Shown: piece after piece, positions 40,213 to 48,099 of the stretch
Layout of the letters: each line of letters begins with the position of its first letter
How positions within the stretch are numbered: position 1 is the first letter of the stretch
Assembly: GCA_014075275.1 (NCBI GenBank)
Contig: CP046179.1
Location: forward strand, 3,047,932-3,111,931
Direction: 5' to 3'
Source of the DNA: Boseongicola sp.
GTDB lineage: Bacteria; Pseudomonadota; Alphaproteobacteria; Rhodobacterales; Rhodobacteraceae
DNA: 64,000 nucleotides
Program-made: the position numbers and the translations under genes
Notes under the pieces: model-generated
Told to the model about the DNA's origin: nothing
What the model saw: only the letters and a program-made list of their open reading frames with translations
Database searches by the model: none

Positions 40213-40480
40213 CCCGCTTTTTGGCATCAAGTCCGCTTTCATCAAAGACTGATTGCACCTGTAGCACTTTCCAGCCGCCTGCGGCGACCCTGTTGGCGAC
40301 AGATTTCCTGACGGCACCTGACATCTGGCAGGGATTGGCGTCAACCTGCACCACGCCATAGTGAAGGCGCAGCGGATTTTCCTGCTTGGCCTTGTAATCG
40401 GCGTAACAGGCTGCTGACGCGCCGTGGGCGGCTAGGACGGTGACCAAAGCGGTCGTGCTTATCAACATGGGATACTTCAT
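40184..40480 (-). CDS. Small secreted protein of 98 residues
   Basis: ATG at 40480 gives a signal peptide (MKYPMLISTTALVTVLAAHG, cleavage about AHGASA-AC) and a 74-residue mature part with two cysteines (ACYADYKAKQE, VDANPCQMSG) that could form a disulfide. The rest is an alpha/beta-looking domain ending GEYFLRF. I do not recognise a characterised family. The 3' end overlaps the start of the membrane regulator gene (39508-40212), so they are probably one operon, and a sensor role for the secreted partner is conceivable (inference). Upstream in-frame ATGs lack a signal peptide continuity. Confidence 0.7.
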   Translation of the reverse strand: MKYPMLISTTALVTVLAAHGASAACYADYKAKQENPLRLHYGVVQVDANPCQMSGAVRKSVANRVAAGGWKVLQVQSVFDESGLDAKKRDAGEYFLRF

Positions 40481-40644
40481 GGGGCGACCCTGCTGTTTCC
40501 CGCATTGAAAATCAATAACAACGGGGATTTCGGCGGCTGTTATGGCATAGCAAAGCGGCGATATTGCGTGACTTCTGCTGTTCGCCCCAATTTGACCCCA
40601 TCGCACTGCTGCGTGTTTTCGAAGCAAACCCAATGGGGCCAGTT

Positions 40645-41151
40645 ATGAACAGTATTCCTGCCATCGTCGCCAGTATCGCGCTTGCCAGCGCAAGCTTTAT
40701 GCCCAACGCCGCAAGCGCAGATGGCAATGATCTTGCCAAGGCTATCGCCGGGATTGTTGCAGTAGGGATTATCGCCAAAGCGATTGATAACCGAAATGAT
40801 CGCGGTCGTGCGTCGACAACGACGCGCGCTGGCAGGCTTGGGTCTATCGAGCAGACCTTTGACGGGCGGCGCGTGATTGATGGTCGTGTGCGTGACTATG
40901 AGCAGCGCAAAGGGCCGAAAGCCAAACGCGGATATAAGAAGAAGGCGCTGCCGCAGGCGTGTCTTCGCGTGGTCGAGACGGATCGTCGGGATCGGTTGGC
41001 CTATGGATCGCGGTGTCTGAACCGCAACTACAGGCACGCGTCGAAACTGCCGGTTTCCTGCGAAACTGTTGTGCGAACAAACCGCGGGTTCCGCACCGTG
41101 TTCGGTGCAAGGTGCCTGAGACGCGACGGATGGAAGGTCGCGACACGTTAA
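40645..41151 (+). CDS. Secreted hypothetical protein with paired-cysteine repeats
   Basis: A 168-residue protein starting at ATG 40645 with a signal peptide (NSIPAIVASIALASASFMPN, then AASA). The mature part has a small hydrophobic helix (LAKAIAGIVAVGIIAKAIDN) and a basic C-terminal half with repeated units of the type CLRVVETDRRDRLAYGSRCL and CETVVRTNRGFRTVFGARCL, each beginning and ending in Cys about 20 residues apart, suggesting a tandem disulfide-bonded domain. I do not recognise a named function. It is divergent from the 98-residue gene, and two hairpins follow its stop. Confidence 0.7.
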   Translation: MNSIPAIVASIALASASFMPNAASADGNDLAKAIAGIVAVGIIAKAIDNRNDRGRASTTTRAGRLGSIEQTFDGRRVIDGRVRDYEQRKGPKAKRGYKKKALPQACLRVVETDRRDRLAYGSRCLNRNYRHASKLPVSCETVVRTNRGFRTVFGARCLRRDGWKVATR

Positions 41152-41164
41152 AGACATATCGAAT

Positions 41165-41230
41165 ACCGGCGCGGGTATCCCGCACATCTCCATCTGCGCC
41201 GGTGGGCCGGGACTTCATCCCTCCCGGCCC
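41165..41230 (+). terminator. Two adjacent hairpins after the secreted-protein gene
   Basis: First: ACCGGCGC (41165-41172) with GCGCCGGT (41196-41203), holding an inner GCGGG-TAT-CCCGC hairpin (41171-41183). Second: GGGCCGGGA (41204-41212) with TCCCGGCCC (41222-41230), 9 perfect pairs. No T-run follows, so this may be an RNA-end or REP-like element rather than a standard terminator. Confidence 0.55.
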
Positions 41231-41334
41231 AAGGTTGTAACGAGTGGGATGGGTTAATCTCACGAGTGGGTGGGTACGAGTAAGGGGCGGTCTTCTGGTG
41301 ACAGAGGGCCGCCCTAGTTCTTGAGGAGCGTAGA

Positions 41335-41493
41335 TTAAAGAACTTTGTTGAGCCAGCGAACAAGACGTTGGCGAGCCAGTGAAAACAGTCCTTTGTTTTC
41401 AATCTCTGGTTCCTTGGTCTCGGGCTTTTCGGTTGGCGCATTGTAATTGTTGATGATGATCGTTTGATTGTCGTTTTGTGACCCTTTGCCCAT
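41335..41493 (-). CDS. Small protein of 52 residues, unknown function
   Basis: ATG at 41493 with a strong ribosome site AGGGGAGA eight bases upstream. The product begins MGKGSQNDNQTIIINNYN, a polar, Asn-rich N-terminus, followed by a Pro/Glu/Lys linker and a basic amphipathic end (LARQRLVRWLNKVL). No family is recognised. It is divergent from the HTH-Dcd-like gene (41656), and the two could share the intergenic region 41494-41655, so a functional link is possible. The ribosome site is the best evidence that it is real. An in-frame ATG at 41541 is a weaker start. Confidence 0.6.
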   Translation of the reverse strand: MGKGSQNDNQTIIINNYNAPTEKPETKEPEIENKGLFSLARQRLVRWLNKVL

Positions 41494-41575
41494 TTGATTG
41501 ATCTCCCCTGGTGGTACTTGTGAAATCACGTACGTATACATATATACAATTTTATAGCAATATAAATGAAATATT

Positions 41576-41589
41576 GTAACATACGTTAC
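41576..41589. promoter_or_regulatory. Palindrome GTAAC-ATAC-GTTAC in the divergent promoter region
   Basis: Perfect 5-base arms GTAAC (41576-41580) and GTTAC (41585-41589), in an A+T-rich gap with further palindromic TA-rich stretches (41529-41548). It is 67 bases before the TTG start of the HTH-Dcd-like gene and could be the operator of that HTH protein (inference). Confidence 0.45.
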
Positions 41590-41655
41590 TTAACTGTATT
41601 GCTGGGAGTATTTTGCTGTATAAGGGGCTAGTGCACACATACAGGGGAGGCCGAG

Positions 41656-42525
41656 TTGGAAGTTTTCGGAACTGTGCTGAAAGCTGTAATGGACAAGAAC
41701 AGTGTCCAGAATCAAGAGCTTGCCACCGTTTTGCGGAAGACGGACGGTGCAATTTCGCACCTTATTACAGGTCGGACGAAGACTGTGGATCATGAGACAT
41801 CCACTGCAATTGCGAAATTGCTCGGGACGCCCGAAGATTTTTGGTCCGAGCTGAAAGCTTCCGAGAGAGAACATCCCGAAAGGCCGGCAGAGTACTACCT
41901 TCGCACACTTGGCTTAAATGCCGGATTCGACCTCATGCCGGGGATAGTCGTTGATCATCAATTGCGTGTCCTAATTGAGAAGTGGGCGGACTGCCCGGAG
42001 GCAGAATACACAGACGATACTTTGATCCTGGCGCCGTTTGAGAATGCGCGGCTGCGCGCAACTGCTTATGATACCCAAATCGGAGGGATCTGGGACGGGC
42101 TTCCAAGGAACAGCCGCCCAAAGATGCTGAAACCTGGTTCGCATCTGACCATCAAACCGGGCTTAACGAAATTTGTGCACACCCTTGAACACTTTCGAAT
42201 GCCTCGAGACATGGTTGGACGTGTTGGGCCGACCATAGATCTACTGTCCTCAGGATTGATAGTTTCGCACGGACCACTTATCGCGCCGGCCTATGTTGGG
42301 AAGCTCACCGTTGGTGTGCACAATTTTACGGAAGAGACGGTCACAGTTTCGAGCGATGTCAGATTTATCAAAGTAGTATTTGAGAAGCTTCAGAGCAAAC
42401 CAGAAGACCAGAAACCTAAGCTTGGGTTGGACGCGGACTATGACCCGCAATTCCTTCTGGAGGAGGAAGAGCGTTTGAAAGCCGAACTAGAAACAGTGCG
42501 ACGCGCACGTGGAACGAGTGGTTAG
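41656..42525 (+). CDS. HTH protein fused to a dCTP-deaminase/dUTPase-fold domain
   Basis: A 289-residue protein. Residues about 1-65 form an XRE/HigA-like helix-turn-helix (NSVQNQELATVLRKTDGAIS, TSTAIAKLLGTPEDFWSEL). Residues about 125-245 match the fold of dCTP deaminase and dUTPase: FENARLRATAYDTQIGG, LKPGSHLTIKPGLTKFVHTL, RMPRDMVGRVGPTIDLLSSG, LIVSHGPLIAPAYVGKLTVG and VHNFTEETVTVSSDVRFIKV. By hand alignment to E. coli Dcd the catalytic Glu (of VLEFYN) is Gly220 here and the Arg of the SSLAR motif is Ser, so deaminase activity is unlikely; a nucleotide sensor is plausible. A charged coiled tail follows. TTG at 41656 has GGGGAGG five bases upstream. Its surroundings are A+T-rich compared with the flanks. 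Confidence 0.8.
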   Translation: MEVFGTVLKAVMDKNSVQNQELATVLRKTDGAISHLITGRTKTVDHETSTAIAKLLGTPEDFWSELKASEREHPERPAEYYLRTLGLNAGFDLMPGIVVDHQLRVLIEKWADCPEAEYTDDTLILAPFENARLRATAYDTQIGGIWDGLPRNSRPKMLKPGSHLTIKPGLTKFVHTLEHFRMPRDMVGRVGPTIDLLSSGLIVSHGPLIAPAYVGKLTVGVHNFTEETVTVSSDVRFIKVVFEKLQSKPEDQKPKLGLDADYDPQFLLEEEERLKAELETVRRARGTSG

Positions 42526-42560
42526 TTTCGGTTTGATCCGAGCAGCCCTTCTTCTTGTGG

Positions 42561-42576
42561 ACCACTCGCGAGTGGT
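42561..42576. promoter_or_regulatory. Perfect 16-base palindrome upstream of rnhB
   Basis: ACCACTCGCGAGTGGT, two perfect 8-base arms without a spacer, ends 14 bases before the rnhB ATG and 35 bases after the HTH-Dcd-like stop. As DNA it is an ideal dimer operator; as RNA the loopless arms would form a smaller hairpin near the ribosome site. Confidence 0.7.
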
Positions 42577-42590
42577 GTTTGTGTTGGTTC

Positions 42591-43199
42591 ATGGCGGGAC
42601 CGGATTTTTCATTTGAGTTGGAGGCGGTGCGTTCAGGTTTTGCGCGGGTGGCAGGCGTCGATGAGGTGGGGCGCGGTCCGCTGGCGGGCCCGGTAACGGC
42701 TGCGGCGGTTATTCTGGATGCGAACAACATCCCGGAAGGGCTGAACGATTCCAAAAAACTGAGCGCCAAGGCCCGCAACCGGCTGGCCATTGAGATTGAG
42801 GCGGTCGCGTTGGTGTCAGTGGCCCATGCCAGCGTTGAGGAGATTGATCAGATCAACATCCTGCGCGCGTCCCATCTGGCGATGTGTCGGGCGATGGAAG
42901 GTTTGGGGGTGCCGGTGGATCATGCGCTGATCGACGGCAACATGATCCCGCGCGATCTGGTTTGCCCGGCAACCGCGTTGATCAAAGGGGACGGTCGCAG
43001 TGTCTCGATCGCGGCGGCGTCTATCGTCGCCAAGGTGGTGCGCGATCGCATCATGGTGGATTTGGCGCAACAGCACCCCGGGTATGGGTGGGAACGAAAC
43101 GCCGGTTACCCGACAAAAGCACATCGCGAGGCGCTTCAAAATCTCGGGGTGACCCCACACCATAGACGTTCGTTCAAGACCGTCCACAATATCTTGTGA
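42591..43199 (+). CDS. rnhB: Ribonuclease HII
   Basis: A 202-residue RNase HII that cleaves RNA in RNA-DNA hybrids and removes misincorporated ribonucleotides. Motif I is [20 protein letters not shown] (the first catalytic Asp-Glu), followed by [12 protein letters not shown], the second Asp in HALIDGN and the motif [20 protein letters not shown] with the third Asp in [10 protein letters not shown], then [20 protein letters not shown] at 42591 fits the family length; a start at 42555 would run through the palindrome. ccrM follows 116 bases downstream on the same strand, a pairing common in alphaproteobacteria. Confidence 0.96.
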   Translation: MAGPDFSFELEAVRSGFARVAGVDEVGRGPLAGPVTAAAVILDANNIPEGLNDSKKLSAKARNRLAIEIEAVALVSVAHASVEEIDQINILRASHLAMCRAMEGLGVPVDHALIDGNMIPRDLVCPATALIKGDGRSVSIAAASIVAKVVRDRIMVDLAQQHPGYGWERNAGYPTKAHREALQNLGVTPHHRRSFKTVHNIL

Positions 43200-43221
43200 C
43201 AAGAGAAATTCGTAAGCACTT

Positions 43222-44410
<1,189 letters not shown>

Positions 44411-44466
44411 CATGAGAATTTGAATACCGCCGGTGCCTGTGGCCGCCCCACGGCACTGACCGACTT

Positions 44467-44497
44467 GACCTCGCCAGCTTCGGCGGGGTCTTTTTTT
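44467..44497 (+). terminator. Intrinsic terminator after ccrM
   Basis: GACCTCGCC (44467-44475) pairs with GGCGGGGTC (44482-44490) with one mismatch, followed by TTTTTTT (44491-44497). It lies 57 bases past the ccrM stop. Confidence 0.9.
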
Positions 44498-44524
44498 GCG
44501 CTGCACTTCATGCACCGCGGTGGG

Positions 44525-44575
44525 CGAGGGGGCGCTGCCCCCTCACACTCCCCCGGAGTATTTCTACCAGAAAGA
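44525..44575 (+). repeat. REP-like G+C-rich element, copy A
   Basis: Core GGGCGCTGCCC followed by CCCCGGAGTATTT and an A-rich end. This resembles a palindromic repeat found many times between genes in Rhodobacteraceae. It carries its own small hairpin (GGGC-GCT-GCCC). An inverted second copy lies at 44668-44712. Confidence 0.65.
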
Positions 44576-44667
44576 AAGAGCGGACTGTCGAGTCTGTCCG
44601 CGCTTGGTCAGTCTCGAGTTTATATTGGAGGCTAATGTTTTAAGTGTGTTCCGACCGCATTCCCAAT

Positions 44668-44712
44668 TCTTCTGATCAAAAATACTCCGGGGTCTGGGGC
44701 AGCGCCCCAGCG
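44668..44712 (-). repeat. REP-like G+C-rich element, copy B (inverted)
   Basis: Read on the minus strand it has the same GGGCGCTGCCC core followed by ACCCCGGAGTATTTTTG. With copy A it forms an inverted pair about 190 bases long, enclosing a 92-base A+T-richer spacer, between ccrM and the convergent HAD gene. Confidence 0.65.
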
Positions 44713-44752
44713 GATCGACTCGACGAAGTCGGGGCGAAACCAAAAACGGAAA

Positions 44753-45628
44753 CTACCTCAAATATCCGACCGCATAGGTTGGCGTAAGTTGCTGTCCCTC
44801 GACATAGGCATCCAGCGCGGCCTGATCCGGCTGGCGCTGGGTCTTGGTTTCGACCGCCGCCAGCCCGCCAGTGATGAACAGGCTATCGATATCTTCGCCC
44901 AAAGCGCCCCGAATATCCGTCAGAATGCCATCGCCGATGGCCAGTATACGGCTGTCGGGCACCAGACCGCCGAGCGCGGCCAATCGGCGCCGCGCCAGAT
45001 CGTAGACCGGAGGATGAGGCTTTCCGAAATAAAGGCTTTCGCCGCCCATCTCGGTATAAAGATTGGCCAGCGCGCCGGCGCACCATTCCCGTGTTTCACC
45101 GCGATCCACAACGATATCGGGGTTGGCACAAAGCAGTTTCAGGCCCTTTTGCTTGGCGTAAAGGAACTCAGGCCGGTTCACGTCCGGGTCCGCCATGGCA
45201 TCAAAGGGGCCAAGGCAGGCGATGCCGGTCGCGTCTTCCAGCGGCACGCGCGTGATCTGAACCGGATTATTGATCAGATGCAGCGGCTCGAAGAAGGTCA
45301 GGTCATGTTCGGGGCCCATGTACCAGACCTTGTCGCCGATGGCGCCCTGGAACATGGCGGACCGGGCGCTGTCGCCCGAGGTAGCAATCACGTCCCAGCA
45401 ATCGCGCGGCACGCCGATACGGTCATCCATTTGTTTCTCGACCTCGTGTCGAGACCGGGGAGCGTTTGTCAGAAGGACAACTTTGCCGCCGGTGGCGCGA
45501 AAGGTGCGCAAGGCTTCGACAGCTTCGTCAAAGGGCTTCAGGCCATTGTGCAAACAGCCCCAGAGATCGCAGAACACCGCATCATAACGGTCGGAAATCT
45601 CGGCAAGGCTGTCTACGATTTGAACCAA
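44753..45628 (-). CDS. HAD-superfamily (class IIA) phosphatase, TIGR01459-like
   Basis: A 291-residue HAD hydrolase. Motif I reads FCDLWGCLHNG (Asp nucleophile, with Trp-Gly in place of the more common DxDG), motif II is VLLTNAPRSRHEVE and motif IV is ILAIGDGILTDIRGALGEDI. The class IIA cap lies between motifs II and III. The family TIGR01459 of alphaproteobacteria is poorly characterised; relatives remove phosphate from small sugars or nucleotides. It starts four bases after the stop of the pyrophosphatase gene, so the two form an operon. The 5' end MVQIVDSLAEIS is typical. The specific substrate is unknown. Confidence 0.85.
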   Translation of the reverse strand: MVQIVDSLAEISDRYDAVFCDLWGCLHNGLKPFDEAVEALRTFRATGGKVVLLTNAPRSRHEVEKQMDDRIGVPRDCWDVIATSGDSARSAMFQGAIGDKVWYMGPEHDLTFFEPLHLINNPVQITRVPLEDATGIACLGPFDAMADPDVNRPEFLYAKQKGLKLLCANPDIVVDRGETREWCAGALANLYTEMGGESLYFGKPHPPVYDLARRRLAALGGLVPDSRILAIGDGILTDIRGALGEDIDSLFITGGLAAVETKTQRQPDQAALDAYVEGQQLTPTYAVGYLR

Positions 45629-45632
45629 TGTC

Positions 45633-46553
45633 TTAAACCTTCAGCGCTGGGATGATTTGCTTTTTACGGCTGACCACGCCGGGCAATCGAACCGTGTCGC
45701 CTTTTACGGAAACGCCAAAGCTTTTCTCAGCGACTGATTTGACCAGATCGTTGGCCACAAAAAGAACCGCGTCTTCGTTCAGGATGTCGATCAGGAAAAA
45801 CAGGACCTGATCCACACCGTCGTCTTCTGCGACGCTGACCATGTCTTCAACCAATCCGTCTTTACGAGCCAAAACAGTAGCTGGTGACGTGGTTTCCATG
45901 ACCGAGACCCGAAACTTTGTTCCGTCTACTTCGTATTCTTTGCTGTCCATCCGCAGAAGTTCAGAATTGGAATAAGACGACACGTCAGATTTCGCGCTGA
46001 ACATCTCGGAAGCGTAATCCGGGATGTTTATGCCCAGATCGGCCGCCAGTTTTTCTGCCAGTTCCCGATCGACATCTGTTGTCGTCGGAGAGCGGAACTC
46101 GAGCGTATCGCTCAGAATACAAGACAACATCGCGCCTTTGATGTGATCCGGCATCTTCTCGGCGTCAGTTCCCATCATGTCGTACAAGATGGTTGCGGTG
46201 CATGCGACCGGTCGCACTGTGATATTGATAGCGCTTTTGGTTTTCAGACCACCTTGCAGCATGTGGTGATCGATGACTTCGATCACTTTAGCCTCGTTGA
46301 TGGATGGCGGCAGTTCGGCCACGTTGTTGGTGTCAACGATGACTACCTCGTCCTCGGCTGTCACATCCTCCAAAAGCTCCGGGCGGTCCAGGTTCCAGCG
46401 CCGCAGTACAAAAAGGGCTTCGGTATTGGGGTCGCCCAACAGACGGGCTTCGGCCTGCTGACCCCTGCATTCGTTTAAATACCAGGCCCAGATGATAGGC
46501 GAGCCTGTGGAATCGGTGTCAGGGGATTTGTGGCCAAAAACTTTGATGGTCAT
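45633..46553 (-). CDS. ppaC: Manganese-dependent inorganic pyrophosphatase
   Basis: A 306-residue family-II pyrophosphatase of the DHH superfamily. The metal-binding motifs are FGHKSPDTDSTGSPI (His and two Asp), VVIVDTNNVAELP and VIDHHMLQGG (the DHH motif), with the C-terminal DHHA2 substrate-binding domain ending in RLPGVVSRKKQIIPAL. It hydrolyses pyrophosphate to phosphate in the cytosol, normally with Mn2+ or Co2+. It is upstream of the HAD gene in one operon. A short A-rich leader and no obvious regulator precede it. Length is normal. Confidence 0.95.
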   Translation of the reverse strand: MTIKVFGHKSPDTDSTGSPIIWAWYLNECRGQQAEARLLGDPNTEALFVLRRWNLDRPELLEDVTAEDEVVIVDTNNVAELPPSINEAKVIEVIDHHMLQGGLKTKSAINITVRPVACTATILYDMMGTDAEKMPDHIKGAMLSCILSDTLEFRSPTTTDVDRELAEKLAADLGINIPDYASEMFSAKSDVSSYSNSELLRMDSKEYEVDGTKFRVSVMETTSPATVLARKDGLVEDMVSVAEDDGVDQVLFFLIDILNEDAVLFVANDLVKSVAEKSFGVSVKGDTVRLPGVVSRKKQIIPALKV

Positions 46554-46680
46554 GTGTGCGATGTCCGTGAAGGTGTTGGATTTGGCGGCGTTATATCAGT
46601 GGAGTCGGCGATGTCACCCCGCCCTGGTTGCGCGGCAGCTTTGACGCGCACGCATAACTGAAGTAATCAGGGCCGATCTG

Positions 46681-46807
46681 AAAAGGAGTGCAGGACCAAT
46701 GGACAACAAAGCTTAATCCCCGCGCACATGCCTGGCGTCGAGGCGCCAACACATTTTTCAGGAGTGATCTGACAATGGACCAGACAGGCTGACCCCGTTT
46801 TCGGGGT
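46681..46807 (+). promoter_or_regulatory. Leader with two tandem pentapeptide mini-ORFs
   Basis: Two tiny ORFs of five codons each, both with strong ribosome sites: ATG 46699 (MDNKA, stop TAA 46714) after AAAAGGAG, and ATG 46775 (MDQTG, stop TGA 46790) after AGGAGT. Their surroundings are alike (ccaATGGAC and acaATGGAC), suggesting duplication. A hairpin TGGCG/CGCCA (46732-46747) lies between them and ACCCCG-TTTT-CGGGGT (46792-46807) just after the second. This could be a translation-dependent attenuator or a small regulatory RNA ahead of the gene at 46864. The remaining gap sequence has no other gene. Confidence 0.5.
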
Positions 46808-46863
46808 GTGTCGTGCCGTTCATCTGAGCGGACCCCAAATCCATTTTCACGAAAGGGCGCAAT

Positions 46864-47049
46864 ATGCCCAAAACACCAAAGTCACCCGCCACGCGCGGAC
46901 ACGGAACAGATCTGTCCAAAACTGTTCAGTCAAAAAAGCCTGGGTTCAGCCCTAACCAAAGCCGGTTGCCATCAGGTTTAAAAGAACGTTTTGGTGGACA
47001 GCAGGGCGGGAAACCGCCGCGCTTCCCGGGTAGAACCGGAGGGCGCTGA
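46864..47049 (+). CDS. Small basic protein of 61 residues
   Basis: ATG at 46864 after GAAAGGGCG. The product is Pro/Gly/Lys/Arg-rich (PKTPKSPATRGHGTDLSKTV, then GLKERFGGQQGGKPPRFPG) and looks unstructured; a nucleic-acid-binding role is possible but no family is recognised. Composition and the good ribosome site support it as a real gene, and it follows the mini-ORF leader. The DUF2161 gene starts about 80 bases later on the same strand. Confidence 0.6.
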   Translation: MPKTPKSPATRGHGTDLSKTVQSKKPGFSPNQSRLPSGLKERFGGQQGGKPPRFPGRTGGR

Positions 47050-47126
47050 ACCATTCCCTCGCCTGGTTCTTGATGCCGGGCGGGGGATTTTGCATGGTGA
47101 CCCCAACAGTAATGAGGCAGTGCCAA

Positions 47127-47789
47127 GTGCGCGAAACCGAGCTTTATGCGCCGATAAAGGCGTTTCTTGAAGGGCAGGGCTATGAGGTTAAGGCCGAGGT
47201 AGGGGCCGCAGATGTCGTTGGTTGTCGTGATGGCGATCCGCCAGTAATCGTTGAGCTGAAGACAGGTTTTTCTTTATCTTTGGTACATCAGGCTGTTGCA
47301 CGACAGGCGATTTCGGATGTTGTTTACATGGCTGTTCCCCGAAAGACCGGACGTGCGTCCTGGACCGCGCTGAAGAACATGAAATCGCTTTGCCGCCGTT
47401 TGGGCCTTGGGTTGATCACCGTTCGCTTAAAGGATGCGTTGGTGGAGGTTCATTGCGATCCGGCTCCTTATCGCCCACGTGAAAACAAAGTGCGTAAAGA
47501 GCTGTTGTTGCGCGAATTTGCGCGGCGTGTGGGCGATCCGAATATAGGGGGTGCCACGCGGGTGGGTTTGGTCACAGCCTATCGGCAGGATGCACAGAAA
47601 TGCGCGCGTTTTCTGGCGACGAACGGGGCATCGAGGGGCACGGTCGTCGCCAAAGGGGCGGATGTGCCGACAGCGACACGTATGATGGCGACAAATCATT
47701 ATGGCTGGTTCATGCGTGTTAAGCGGGGTGTGTTTGAGCTGACCGAAGCGGGGCGGGCTGAGATTGCGACATTGGAGTCCAATGCCTGA
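47127..47789 (+). CDS. DUF2161 protein, putative PD-(D/E)XK-type nuclease fold
   Basis: About 220 residues starting at GTG 47127 (ATG 47112 or 47094 are alternatives). The N-terminal half has the nuclease-like pattern RETELYAPIKAFLEGQGYEV, GAADVVGCRDGDPPVIVELK, where Asp and the ExK of VELKTG would be the metal site. The C-terminal part (GVFELTEAGRAEI) looks like a small winged helix. The family is annotated as DUF2161, a putative PD-(D/E)XK phosphodiesterase, with no established function. It follows the small basic protein on the same strand. A lipoprotein gene is next. Confidence 0.8.
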   Translation: MRETELYAPIKAFLEGQGYEVKAEVGAADVVGCRDGDPPVIVELKTGFSLSLVHQAVARQAISDVVYMAVPRKTGRASWTALKNMKSLCRRLGLGLITVRLKDALVEVHCDPAPYRPRENKVRKELLLREFARRVGDPNIGGATRVGLVTAYRQDAQKCARFLATNGASRGTVVAKGADVPTATRMMATNHYGWFMRVKRGVFELTEAGRAEIATLESNA

Positions 47790-47931
47790 AACAGTTTCGG
47801 GTCCGTGGCCCTTGCGATTCAATAGCCGTTTGCCCTTAGATCGAGGCTCGTTCGCCCTTTCCAAAGAACTCTCTACCCGAGATTAACTCCTGTGTGTTAC
47901 GCACAATAGATTTTATTGTAGGAGAGATTTT

Positions 47932-48093
47932 TTGCGCTGTGCAATTTTTACTTTGGTGCTGGCCGGATGTGGAGCAGGCGCACTGCCAGAAGGTGACCCT
48001 GACGCAATGAAAACAGAGCTTTCCAGGGATTGTGACCAGCCTCCGGCTCGTTTGGGTGGCTATTTCACCCCTTGCACGGAAGGCTGGTCTTAA
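47932..48093 (+). CDS. Small lipoprotein of 53 residues
   Basis: Reading TTG 47932 as start with AGGAGA seven bases upstream gives MRCAIFTLVLAGCGAGA, a short lipoprotein signal with lipobox LAGC (Cys13 lipidated), and a mature part of 41 residues with two further cysteines (RDCDQP, FTPCTE). The stop TAA at 48091 is seven bases before the end of convergent pckA. The ribosome site and lipobox support it; no family is recognised. It is too short to be found by standard ORF cut-offs. Confidence 0.6.
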   Translation: MRCAIFTLVLAGCGAGALPEGDPDAMKTELSRDCDQPPARLGGYFTPCTEGWS

Positions 48094-48099
48094 CTGATC

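Noticed and set aside
37408-42525. Prophage remnant spanning the two HTH genes
   Set aside because: Between them lie an MscS channel and secreted proteins; no structural or integration genes are present.
41335-42525. Toxin-antitoxin pair (52-residue protein with HigA-like HTH protein)
   Set aside because: The genes are divergent rather than co-oriented, and the HTH protein carries a large nucleotide-fold domain; no toxin fold is visible in the small protein.
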